Source: JBBRSL01 sp038245435
GTDB taxonomy: Bacteria > Patescibacteriota > Saccharimonadia > Saccharimonadales > CAIOMD01
Assembly (NCBI GenBank): GCA_038245435.1
Contig: JBBRSL010000018.1
Location: 1-21,714, forward strand
DNA: 21,714 nt
Reading direction: 5' to 3'
The notes under the pieces are model-generated. The model was not told the DNA's origin. It did not search any database and saw only the letters and a list, made by a program, of their open reading frames with translations. The position numbers and the translations under genes are program-made. Below, one piece after another: positions 13,095 to 20,384 of this stretch (its first letter is position 1; each line of letters begins with the position of its first letter).

Positions 13095-14086
13095 TATCCA
13101 AAATTGAAGATATAAAACAGGCAGTAGAAACAGCACAAAAAATACTCGTCATTCAAGCCGATAACCCCGATGGTGATAGCCTCGGCAGCGCGTTGGCGCT
13201 CGAAAGTATACTCGGAGACTTGGGCAAGGATGTCTGGTTATATTGTGGTGTCGATATTCCTGGTTACCTGAAATATATTCCTGGCTGGGATCGTGTCATG
13301 TCGACAGTTCCGAGTAAATTCGACCTAACCATCATTGTTGACACATCAGCTAATAGCTTGCTTGAGAGCCTTAATGGTAGTGACGAGCGCAACTGGGTCG
13401 CCGCTAAGCCTGTCATTGTACTTGATCATCATAAAGACGTTGTTTGCGATATTCCGTACGCCACCATCGTCGTAAACGACTCAAACTTTGTCTCGACCGG
13501 CGAACTTATCTTTCAGATAAGCAAAGATCTTGGCTGGGCTATCAGCGTTACAGGGGGTGAATGTTTACTACAGTCGATATTGTCTGACACGCTCGGGCTT
13601 ACAAGCGAAGCGCCTAACGGTGGTACGTATCGTAGAATAGCTGATTTGCTTGATAGTGGCGTGAGCCGCGCAGAAATCGAAGCCGCACGACGTGAGCTAT
13701 CTAAGATGCACCCTAAAGTCTACGCCTACAAAGCTGAGCTTATTAAACGAACAGAATTTTATAACGATGGGCGCACAGCAGTCGTTGTTATACCAGAAGC
13801 AGAGCTCTATGACATTAGCCCGCTGTATAACCCGAACGCACTCTTTTTATCAGAGGTATTAATGGTTGAAGGTGTCGATGTTGCTATCTCGTTTAAGGTA
13901 TATAAAACGCGAGTGACAGGCGCCATAAAGTGTAGTGATAACGCACATATTGCTGGTGAACTTGCCGAAAGCTTTGGGGGTGGTGGGCATCCGTACGCAG
14001 CAGGCTTTAAGATTGAAGCCGGTAATATTGTTTTTGATGAGATTAAAGGTGACGTTCTTGCTAAAGTAACAGAACTTTTAGGCTAA
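13091..14086 (+). CDS. DHH/DHHA1 phosphoesterase, NrnA-like
   Basis: The NrnA-type family degrades short RNA oligonucleotides and pAp or cyclic dinucleotide products using Mn. It has 331 residues. Motif I NPDGDSLGS (25-33) keeps both Asp, but the His that should stand at 23 is Ala (IQADNPDGD versus the usual I-S-H-V-NPDGD). Motif II VDTSA (D84), the DHH motif LDHHKD (111-116) and D166 are present, and the C-terminal DHHA1 domain has SFGGGGHPYAAG (294-305). Translation is coupled to recR through an ATGA overlap. Loss of one metal-binding His suggests altered chemistry or activity. Confidence 0.85.
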   Translation: MISKIEDIKQAVETAQKILVIQADNPDGDSLGSALALESILGDLGKDVWLYCGVDIPGYLKYIPGWDRVMSTVPSKFDLTIIVDTSANSLLESLNGSDERNWVAAKPVIVLDHHKDVVCDIPYATIVVNDSNFVSTGELIFQISKDLGWAISVTGGECLLQSILSDTLGLTSEAPNGGTYRRIADLLDSGVSRAEIEAARRELSKMHPKVYAYKAELIKRTEFYNDGRTAVVVIPEAELYDISPLYNPNALFLSEVLMVEGVDVAISFKVYKTRVTGAIKCSDNAHIAGELAESFGGGGHPYAAGFKIEAGNIVFDEIKGDVLAKVTELLG

Positions 14087-14096
14087 AATAGAACTA

Positions 14097-15512
14097 ATGA
14101 AATTCTATAATACTAAAACTCGCCAAATCGATGAGTTTACATCGTTGCAACCTAACAAAGTCAGCCTGTATACCTGTGGCCCGACTGTTTACAACTATCT
14201 ACATGTTGGTAACTGGGTAGCCTATATCCGGTGGGATATTTTAGTTCGCACCCTTACGGCAAGTGGTTACGATGTTGCACGGGTCATGAACATTACTGAT
14301 GTTGGACATTTGGTCAGCGACGGTGATGATGGCGAAGATAAGATGGAAAAAGGTGCCAAGCGTGAAGGCAAAACAGCCTTGGAAGTAGCCAACATGTATA
14401 CCGATGATTTTTTGGATGGCATGCACAAGCTCAACCTCATTGAGCCGACATATATTACTAAAGCGACCGAATACATCCCTCAGCAAATAGCACTCGTGCA
14501 GACGTTAACTGATAAAGGCTTTGCCTATGTTATTGATGATGGCGTTTATTTTGATACCAGTAAGTTCCCCAGCTATGCCGATTTCGCGCACCTTGACCTC
14601 GCCGATCAAGAGGCCGGAGCTCGAGTTGAGTTTAACCCGCAAAAACGTAACGGGAGCGATTTTGCGCTTTGGAAGTTTAGCCCGGCAGGCGAACAGCGTT
14701 ATATGGAATGGGATAGCCCGTGGGGCAAAGGCTTCCCTGGGTGGCATCTTGAATGCAGCGCCATGGCTATGGATAAACTCGGCGAAACAATAGATATCCA
14801 CACTGGTGGCATTGATCATATTCCGGTACATCACACTAACGAAATTGCTCAGAGCGAAGCTGCAACCGGCAAGCCCTTTGTCAACTATTGGATACACAAT
14901 AACTTTTTAATGGTAGACGGTACGAAGGTTAGTAAAAGCCTTGGCAATACCTACACGTTGCAAGATTTAGTAAAAGAAGGCTTTGCGCCAGATGATTTTC
15001 GAATGTTTGTATTGCAAAGCCAATACCGTACAGAGAGTAACTTTACATTTTTAAACCTACAAGCAGCCCAAAATCGCCTACAAAACTGGCGTACGCTTGC
15101 CGCGCTTGAATGGCAGGCTGTATCAACTGACCAAAATGATTCAAGCGACACAAGTGAACGAACGGTCGCCCTATATGCAGGTAGCCAAAATATGCTCTTA
15201 GCGCTACAAAATGATCTTGATACGCCAGCAGCACTAGTTGTAGCAGAAGAAGCATTAAAAGAGGCCGAAAATGGCCTACAAGCCCAAGACGAAGCCGCGT
15301 ATAAGCAATTATTAGCCGATATTGAAGCGCTTTTAGGTTTGCAGATTCGTACAACCGATATAACAGACGCGCAAAAAGAGCTTATCGACCAGCGTTCTAT
15401 AGCGCGCGAAAATAAAGACTGGGCCAAGTCAGATGAACTCCGCGATACGCTTAAAGAGCAGGGTATTGAAGTTCGCGACGCCAGTACCGGCCAAATATGG
15501 TCACGTTTTTGA
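14097..15512 (+). CDS. cysS: Cysteinyl-tRNA synthetase
   Basis: Charges tRNA-Cys with cysteine. Class I motifs are clear in 471 aa: the HIGH-type HVGN (36-39) and the KMSKS-type KVSKS (277-281). The zinc ligands C27, C220, H245 and E249 that select cysteine are all kept. The C-terminal anticodon-binding helical domain includes RSIARENKDWAKSDELRDTL. No Shine-Dalgarno precedes the ATG; TAAAAT (14084-14089) overlaps the upstream stop and lies 7 bases before the ATG, so a leaderless transcript is possible. The stop is TGA, showing TGA is read as stop here. Confidence 0.97.
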   Translation: MKFYNTKTRQIDEFTSLQPNKVSLYTCGPTVYNYLHVGNWVAYIRWDILVRTLTASGYDVARVMNITDVGHLVSDGDDGEDKMEKGAKREGKTALEVANMYTDDFLDGMHKLNLIEPTYITKATEYIPQQIALVQTLTDKGFAYVIDDGVYFDTSKFPSYADFAHLDLADQEAGARVEFNPQKRNGSDFALWKFSPAGEQRYMEWDSPWGKGFPGWHLECSAMAMDKLGETIDIHTGGIDHIPVHHTNEIAQSEAATGKPFVNYWIHNNFLMVDGTKVSKSLGNTYTLQDLVKEGFAPDDFRMFVLQSQYRTESNFTFLNLQAAQNRLQNWRTLAALEWQAVSTDQNDSSDTSERTVALYAGSQNMLLALQNDLDTPAALVVAEEALKEAENGLQAQDEAAYKQLLADIEALLGLQIRTTDITDAQKELIDQRSIARENKDWAKSDELRDTLKEQGIEVRDASTGQIWSRF

Positions 15513-15781
15513 TTAAAAGCGCATACCAAAAAATATTCCTCGATAACAACGGGCACCTTGTACTCGCTCAGTTTCCGAACATTCCGTTAGCAATTTGGCT
15601 TTCAACCCTCGTTATTGCTAGGCTTGTTCATGCAAGTCCCTGGGTGGCAATTAACGAGGTCGTAAGTTTTTCGGCGTTACTTGTTTGGGCATTTTTGGAG
15701 CTCGTATCTGGTGTTACCTATTTTAGGCGTACTCTTGGACTCATCGTTTTTGTGTATCTACTCGCGAATAAGCTCACTTAG
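15497..15781 (+). CDS. Small membrane protein, 94 aa, unknown
   Basis: I do not recognise it. It overlaps the end of cysS by 16 bases in another frame and probably depends on cysS translation, since no ribosome site is evident. After a polar N-terminus (about 1-25) come three hydrophobic stretches (about 29-44, 56-72, 77-92), separated by VHASPWVAINE and VTYFRRT, with positive charges in the second turn. It is too short for the four-helix KwaA of the Kiwa system, although a KwaB-like gene follows 91 bases downstream. Confidence 0.6.
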   Translation: MVTFLIKSAYQKIFLDNNGHLVLAQFPNIPLAIWLSTLVIARLVHASPWVAINEVVSFSALLVWAFLELVSGVTYFRRTLGLIVFVYLLANKLT

Positions 15782-15829
15782 TTACTGGCAACGATAAATA
15801 TTACAGCAAAGTTTCAGTGCTATATGCGG

Positions 15830-15854
15830 TAGAATAGTTTTTGACTGTCAAAAA
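15830..15854 (+). promoter_or_regulatory. -10 element with operator-like palindrome
   Basis: TAGAAT (15830-15835) is followed at once by TTTTTGAC-T-GTCAAAAA (15838-15854), a perfect palindrome covering the expected transcription start. An AAGGG ribosome site then precedes the ATG at 15873. This arrangement suits repression of the DUF4868 gene by a dimeric regulator. Confidence 0.45.
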
Positions 15855-15872
15855 TAAACAAGGGTTATTGCA

Positions 15873-16946
15873 ATGGAACCGACCGAAATAAACGAGCCTG
15901 AACTTACCATGAAAGACGAGCTGGCAGCAGCAGAAGCGCCTGTTGCAATCGCCAACGAAAAGGTAGAAGTTGTAGCGCCAGATGGCTATGCAGAAACTGA
16001 TATCTTTGCCTGGGCGAATAACCTCGTACAATATGTCGATGAGCTCAAAATTGAGCTATACTTTTTTAATAAAAATTACACCGTATATCGTGCAAAACTA
16101 TCTGGTGATGTTGCGCGCCAACTGCGGCCTCTCTTTTTAGATGACATTCTTGAGTATATTTTAGGCGGCATAGAAACAGGCTTATTAGTACGAGATTTTG
16201 AGGTAGCCGAAAAAGAAGACGGAGTTTTACAAAAAACACGGACTAGCAAGGTCGAAAAACTCACTACTGTACTTAACTGGATTCGCAACGAACAGCATAA
16301 TATCGAAACATTTGATGATTCTGAACATGACCTAAAACGCATCAAAGGTGTTGCCGCGCACTGTACGCATAAAGATATGGCCAAGAGCTTTACGCTCTTT
16401 AAGAACCTACCGACCAGCCAAATCATGAAGGGCCCAACAGCCTGGAGTTTAAAAGACGGTATTTTTAAGCCTTTTGACACAATGACAGCCCTAAAAATCC
16501 CTGTCGAAAATCAATTACTTGTGGTCGACCAAGATCTTTTTGTCTTTAATCAAACGAAGTTGAAGCAGTTGTTTGGGTACGATGCAAAGGCGGCCAGCAT
16601 AGCAATTAAGAAAGTCGCCGAAATTGAGGCAAACTTTAAACTTAATTTTGCAGACGGTTTTGGTTTGCAGGCCCTCGTAATGGATAAACCTGCAACTATC
16701 AAAAAACTACAAAAAATTGAACCAAGCCTGGTAAGGCAACAAGATTTGATTGACCATGCCGAAGAAATGGGTGTAGAACTGATGATCGACGAAGCCGGCG
16801 CCATAATCATTATGGACGGTAAAGACCTCGTTAAATTTGTGAACTTATTGAATGACGACTACGTGGAATCTGCCATGACAGGCCAAAGGTACGAAATTTT
16901 GAGCAAGCGTATCCTCAAGCCTACTGATTCTGATAACCAGCTCTAG
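15873..16946 (+). CDS. DUF4868 family protein (KwaB-like)
   Basis: A 357-residue cytosolic protein. After an acidic, disordered N-terminus (1-42) the sequence follows the DUF4868 pattern as I remember it: ELYFFNKNYTVYRAKL near 60-75; a central FDDSEHDLKRIKG; a conserved core ALKIPVENQLLVVDQDLFVFN, then QTKLKQLFGY; a long helical stretch; and the C-terminal LLNDDYVESAMTGQRYEILSK. DUF4868 is the domain of KwaB, the DNA-binding effector of the Kiwa anti-phage system. No four-helix KwaA partner is adjacent; the only neighbouring membrane protein is the 94-aa one upstream. It could be a solitary member with another role. The gene has its own promoter region and AAGGG site. Confidence 0.6.
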   Translation: MEPTEINEPELTMKDELAAAEAPVAIANEKVEVVAPDGYAETDIFAWANNLVQYVDELKIELYFFNKNYTVYRAKLSGDVARQLRPLFLDDILEYILGGIETGLLVRDFEVAEKEDGVLQKTRTSKVEKLTTVLNWIRNEQHNIETFDDSEHDLKRIKGVAAHCTHKDMAKSFTLFKNLPTSQIMKGPTAWSLKDGIFKPFDTMTALKIPVENQLLVVDQDLFVFNQTKLKQLFGYDAKAASIAIKKVAEIEANFKLNFADGFGLQALVMDKPATIKKLQKIEPSLVRQQDLIDHAEEMGVELMIDEAGAIIIMDGKDLVKFVNLLNDDYVESAMTGQRYEILSKRILKPTDSDNQL

Positions 16947-17046
16947 TTGTAGGTTTCCCCTAAAGAGAATTTACAAAATAGCAATAATATGGCAATATAT
17001 ACGAGCTAAGAAGGTTCGTTAACAATTACATCGAAGGGTGAGACCT

Positions 17047-18579
17047 GTGGCTCTCCAACGTTTGCTCGATACTGCGTTTACTCGTGGTTGCAGCATTACG
17101 GTGGAGTACGCACAGCGTACTCCCCGATATGCTGAACTTGTCGAGGATTCATCAACGACAACAGTAGATAATCCCGAAGAATTTGCCTTGGTGAGATACC
17201 TTGGTGAACGGCTTGCTGATAGGGCGGCGCAAAATCTGCCTGCTAAGATCAAACATTCACTGCACCTGTGGAACGACGGGCTTGAGGCCCAGCAACAGTT
17301 TCTCAACTTAGTGATAAATGAGTTGAGCTCTGAAAACTGGATGAAGCGGAGAAGCGGCAAGCGAAACCACAGCTACTCCTCACGGAATACGGTTTTGCCC
17401 AGTATGACAAAAAGCTGGGCTCGCGGGCTATTGCAGCCCAATTGCCTTGGCATGGCGCAGACGCTCGTAGGGATGGCACGCTTTTTGGGCGCCCGTCACT
17501 ATGTCATCAACGTCCTCCATGGCAACGATGAGCGCAAGTTGGCCGAAGAACTCGAAGTGTTTACCTGGCTTTACGAACAACTGGAGCAGTTCAATAACCT
17601 CATCGAGGTACGGCGCATCCGCAAGATGCTGTTCGCAAACCGCGAAAAGGCGTTGCTCCACCTCGCTAAAGTGCAAGAAGTCCAAGCGCATCACGCGCTC
17701 GTCATCGAGCTACAAGACGGCACATGGATGATCGTCGACCCGTACTTTAGTGTCCTGCACCAGTTCAATCGTTTTCACACGAAAATAGTGCAGAAAAAAC
17801 TGGAGAATATCGCCAAGGGGCCCACGCGAACTGTTATGTTTTCGGGCGAATTGATGCCCGCAAAGCTGGTTCGCGCTGCTGGCAAGCAAGAACGAGTACT
17901 CGAAACAGGCATTCTGTATGCATTGCAGCGGATGTCCAAAGACGAACCAGGCGATATAAATGCAGTCGCATGGGTCGTTTCAGCCGCGTACGCTGGGTTC
18001 CCAAAGGGTGCAGACGAGGGTCAGACTAATGCGCAGAACCGTGATTTTACGTATCTGTATAATCTGCTCTGGATCTACACTTGCATACCAGAATGGCGGC
18101 GCGAAAGTTTTATCGATGATCTGTCGAAACCTATACAACGCACGAAATCGCTCGAAGAACTCCAAGATGAGTTTGCGGTCTATAGGGCAGCTGTTAAGCG
18201 TGATAAAGTGCGTCGACAACGTGCCTACCCACGCATGGCGCGTGCTCTGACTCGCACGCTCATGGATGAGCTTCGAAATGGCCAATCAGGCAAGCGTCAT
18301 TATGCGATTGAAGTGGCTGACCCGGCTGTGATGCTGGGAACGGCTACGCTCAATCACCTGCGAGTTCGCACTGGAACCTATGTACATGGCCGGTTGTCGG
18401 TTTATACTAGTAGCCAGTGGGTTCTTCTGGATACGCTTTCTGCTCAATACAGAGGCGATATGCCAGACGCTGAAAGTGAGCGTGCAATAACTGCTCAACA
18501 GGCACGAATGCACAAGACCGATCCGCGTCTTGTGCTCACCGCACTCCATAACCTCGAAAGAGAGTATCGGCATGGGTAA
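17047..18579 (+). CDS. Unknown 510-aa protein with transglutaminase-like triad
   Basis: Not recognised overall. The start is GTG at 17047, with GAAGGGTGA at good spacing; a GTG at 17038 is too close to that site. Counting from 17038, NCLGMAQTLVGMARFLGARHYVINV (C136) followed by HHALVIELQDGTWMIVDPYF (H218/H219, D234) has the order and spacing of the Cys-His-Asp triad of transglutaminase/papain-like enzymes: Cys at a helix start, HALV strand, then DGxWxIVDP. Long charged helices (about 170-215) are inserted between Cys and His. The basic C-terminal half (about 365-510) has no clear domain. There is no signal peptide or membrane segment, so a cytosolic protease, amidase or crosslinking enzyme is plausible. 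It is GC-richer than the upstream gene, and its last 8 bases overlap a tiny partner gene. Confidence 0.65.
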   Translation: MALQRLLDTAFTRGCSITVEYAQRTPRYAELVEDSSTTTVDNPEEFALVRYLGERLADRAAQNLPAKIKHSLHLWNDGLEAQQQFLNLVINELSSENWMKRRSGKRNHSYSSRNTVLPSMTKSWARGLLQPNCLGMAQTLVGMARFLGARHYVINVLHGNDERKLAEELEVFTWLYEQLEQFNNLIEVRRIRKMLFANREKALLHLAKVQEVQAHHALVIELQDGTWMIVDPYFSVLHQFNRFHTKIVQKKLENIAKGPTRTVMFSGELMPAKLVRAAGKQERVLETGILYALQRMSKDEPGDINAVAWVVSAAYAGFPKGADEGQTNAQNRDFTYLYNLLWIYTCIPEWRRESFIDDLSKPIQRTKSLEELQDEFAVYRAAVKRDKVRRQRAYPRMARALTRTLMDELRNGQSGKRHYAIEVADPAVMLGTATLNHLRVRTGTYVHGRLSVYTSSQWVLLDTLSAQYRGDMPDAESERAITAQQARMHKTDPRLVLTALHNLEREYRHG

Positions 18580-18781
18580 GTACCAGAAGATGTCTCCGGA
18601 GGCTCAGGCCGCCGCAGTACGTCAGATGCTCAGCGAGGGTCTGAGCCTCGACAAGATCACCGAAGACTTCGCCAATCTGGCGGAGGGCGTGGAGGTCGTT
18701 CGTGAGGAGCAGTCCAAGCCCGCCAAGCGCGGCAGCGGCTCAGCTCCGAGCAAGCGTCCGGAATACCAGAACAACCTCTAG
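18572..18781 (+). CDS. Small protein, 69 aa, partner of preceding gene
   Basis: Unknown function. The ATG at 18572 overlaps the end of the transglutaminase-like gene by 8 bases, with AGAGAG upstream, so the two are translationally coupled. Residues 8-46 form predicted helices (SPEAQAAAVRQMLSEGLSL, KITEDFANLAEGVEVV). Residues 47-69 are a basic, disordered Lys/Ser/Gly/Pro tail ending EYQNNL. Codons are strikingly G/C-ending compared with the flanking genes, implying strong expression or a different origin. It may be a substrate, modifier or regulatory subunit of the upstream enzyme; no sequence evidence chooses between these. Confidence 0.65.
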   Translation: MGKYQKMSPEAQAAAVRQMLSEGLSLDKITEDFANLAEGVEVVREEQSKPAKRGSGSAPSKRPEYQNNL

Positions 18782-18791
18782 CAAGAAGTCC

Positions 18792-18849
18792 AGGTGAGGC
18801 CCGGGCATGTGTAGCGATACACAAGCCCGGGCCCACCTAGGGCTTTTTT
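18792..18849 (+). terminator. Very strong GNRA-capped terminator
   Basis: AGGTG (18792-18796) pairs with CACCT (18834-18838), GGCCCGGGC (18798-18806) with GCCCGGGCC (18825-18833), and TGTGTA (18808-18813) with TACACA (18818-18823) around a GCGA tetraloop. T6 (18844-18849) follows. About 20 pairs with a GC-rich core make this the strongest hairpin in the window. Confidence 0.93.
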
Positions 18850-18858
18850 AATTTCTGC

Positions 18859-18864
18859 TATAAT
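18859..18864 (+). promoter_or_regulatory. -10 element of transporter gene
   Basis: A perfect TATAAT immediately follows the terminator T-run region. Transcription would start near 18871, giving a leader of about 65 bases. Confidence 0.55.
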
Positions 18865-18879
18865 TTATATGAATCAGTT

Positions 18880-18928
18880 CCCCGAGGTGACATACGGGCG
18901 CACTATACAAAATAACTTAATAGGACCT
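18880..18928 (+). promoter_or_regulatory. Candidate pseudoknot leader (preQ1-like riboswitch?)
   Basis: CCCG (18881-18884) pairs with CGGG (18895-18898). The enclosed loop has AGGT (18885-18888), complementary to ACCT (18925-18928), which overlaps the AGGA ribosome site (18922-18925) of the transporter gene. An A-rich stretch lies between. This H-type pseudoknot, sequestering the ribosome site, is the architecture of small preQ1 riboswitches, and the downstream gene is a queuosine-precursor transporter. The primary sequence does not clearly match the preQ1-I consensus I remember. Confidence 0.35.
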
Positions 18929-18935
18929 ATGCCAC

Positions 18936-19604
18936 ATGCCAACAAAAAAAAGTAGCACAATTTATGATGTTCTTGTCGCGCTCTTTATAACCACACTTAT
19001 TGTAAGCAACATTGCAAGTGTCAAGCTCGTGCACGGAGCTGGGCTGGTGTTCGATGCCGGCACAATACTGTTCCCGCTTGCCTATATTTTAGGCGATATT
19101 ATTACCGAAGTGTATGGTTTTAGGCGCATGAGACGATTACTATTTATTGGTATTGGTATGCTGCTTTTAACGGCAACTACGTTCTATATTGTACAAATGC
19201 TACCTGCAGCCAGTGACTGGGGTAATCAAGCAGCTTATGACAGTATTTTAGGGGTCGTCTGGCGCATAGTTGCTGCTAGTATTGTCGCCATATTTGTCGG
19301 CGAATTATTAAATAGCTACATTTTGGCCAAGTTAAAAATTCGAACGAAAGGCAAAGGGCTGTGGGGCCGTATTGTAGGTTCTACGGCTATTGGTAGCCTG
19401 GTAGATACCACGATATTTAGTGTGCTCGCTTTTGGCGGTACGGTAAGCAGTAACACGATGATTCAACTGATAGCTACGGTGTACGGCATAAAGTTGGCCA
19501 CAGAAATCATCGTTTCACCAATTACGGTTCGTGTTATTAAGGCAATCAAGAAAAGTGAAAAAGTAGATGTTTACGAAGAGCCTTCGTTTAGCCTAAATGG
19601 CTAG
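18936..19604 (+). CDS. yhhQ: Queuosine precursor transporter, YhhQ/VUT family
   Basis: An inner-membrane importer of queuosine precursors (preQ0/preQ1 or queuine). The 222-residue product has about six membrane helices and the family's features: LIVSNIASVKLV in helix 1, LFPLAYILGDIITEVYGFRRMRRLLFIG (the acidic D-I-I-T-E-V-YG-x-R motif), WRIVAASIVAIFVGELLNSYILAKLK, and GSTAIGSLVDTTIFSVLAFGG. The start ATG at 18936 has AGGA 10 bases upstream; an ATG at 18929 is out of frame and stops quickly. The tgt gene nearby on the other strand supports the substrate assignment. Its end overlaps the convergent deaminase-like gene by 12 bases. Confidence 0.9.
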   Translation: MPTKKSSTIYDVLVALFITTLIVSNIASVKLVHGAGLVFDAGTILFPLAYILGDIITEVYGFRRMRRLLFIGIGMLLLTATTFYIVQMLPAASDWGNQAAYDSILGVVWRIVAASIVAIFVGELLNSYILAKLKIRTKGKGLWGRIVGSTAIGSLVDTTIFSVLAFGGTVSSNTMIQLIATVYGIKLATEIIVSPITVRVIKAIKKSEKVDVYEEPSFSLNG

Positions 19605-20348
19605 GGGCCATTCGCCGGTTAAACGGTAGTGTAGTAGTGGCATTTCGACATTTTGTTCCCAAATATCTTCTTCGGCTTGAATCTCTGGCGTGTCCACCAG
19701 CTTGTATGGCTCTTGAGATTTTGGTTCAAATGGGGTTAGCAGCTCCATTTCTGGCAATTTTACCGAAAGAATATTGTCTCTATATCCGTCAGTATGAAAC
19801 TCACTTAAAGCCTTGAACGTATAAAATTCAAGTGTCCGTAAATCAGGTAAAGCACTTACAACAAGCGTCTTAGTAGGGTTAACGTAGCCAGACTCGCTGA
19901 GCTTGTCGCGACACAAGCCACACGGATGGAGTGTTTCGGCAAGCATGCCGCTTTGCGTATCTGCTTGCAACTCTCCCACAACTGCAATGAGTGAAATGAT
20001 ACTTGCACCTCTGTCTTTTAGCTTTTGCAGCGCTAGTTGCTTGGCGTGAACATTTATAACACTCTCGGATTCTGGCTTTATATTTATGCCGCTGACCATT
20101 TGCATTATTGCCGGTTCGAAGCAAAAATACATAACCGCCGCACCAACATTAAAATCGCGGTACGAAACAGCTAACTCGCGAGCCTCTCGGGCTCTGTGTA
20201 GCGCCAAAAGTACGTTTGCGCCCGTTAACCCACTAAAGGCATCCTGTGGCGAGTACGTGTCATACAATGCACTCCGAAATGGGAACGTATCGACCCGCGG
20301 CAGCCTACTAATAGCTCTTTCGAGCTTTTCGTTACTTGTTAAACTCAT
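19593..20348 (-). CDS. Cytidine-deaminase-like protein, catalytic Glu replaced
   Basis: A 251-residue protein with a CDA-type core: SYRDFNVGAAV (62-72), SGINIKP (86-92), VHAKQLALQKL (100-110) and HPCGLCRDKLSE (141-152). The zinc ligands corresponding to H101, C143 and C146 are retained, but the HAE motif reads HAK (codon AAG at 20040-20042), so the proton-shuttling Glu is Lys. Deamination as known should be impossible. An N-terminal helical extension (1-58) and a 90-residue C-terminal tail, rich in Glu and Pro, are extra to the usual 130-aa enzyme. It lies 36 bases downstream of tgt on the same strand and is probably co-transcribed with it. It may be a non-catalytic binding protein or a repurposed zinc protein; a link to queuosine metabolism is suggested only by position. 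Confidence 0.8.
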   Translation of the reverse strand: MSLTSNEKLERAISRLPRVDTFPFRSALYDTYSPQDAFSGLTGANVLLALHRAREARELAVSYRDFNVGAAVMYFCFEPAIMQMVSGINIKPESESVINVHAKQLALQKLKDRGASIISLIAVVGELQADTQSGMLAETLHPCGLCRDKLSESGYVNPTKTLVVSALPDLRTLEFYTFKALSEFHTDGYRDNILSVKLPEMELLTPFEPKSQEPYKLVDTPEIQAEEDIWEQNVEMPLLHYRLTGEWPLAI

Positions 20349-20384
20349 TGATACTTATTAAAGCATCATTTGCGAATATAGCAA

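Noticed and set aside
15510..15512. TGA read as glycine (Gracilibacteria-type code)
   Set aside because: Reading through gives non-homologous sequence and a quick stop; cysS ends at normal length.
14951..15556. 201-codon minus-strand frame inside cysS
   Set aside because: Shadow of cysS; composition is Ser/Cys-rich and has no ribosome site or family features.
15497..15781. The 94-aa membrane protein as KwaA of a Kiwa pair
   Set aside because: About half the expected size with three short helices, overlapping cysS and separated from the KwaB-like gene by its own promoter region.
18572..18781. The 69-aa protein as Pup (prokaryotic ubiquitin-like)
   Set aside because: Similar size and disordered tail, but it ends NNL, not GGE/GGQ, and no PafA-like ligase is present.
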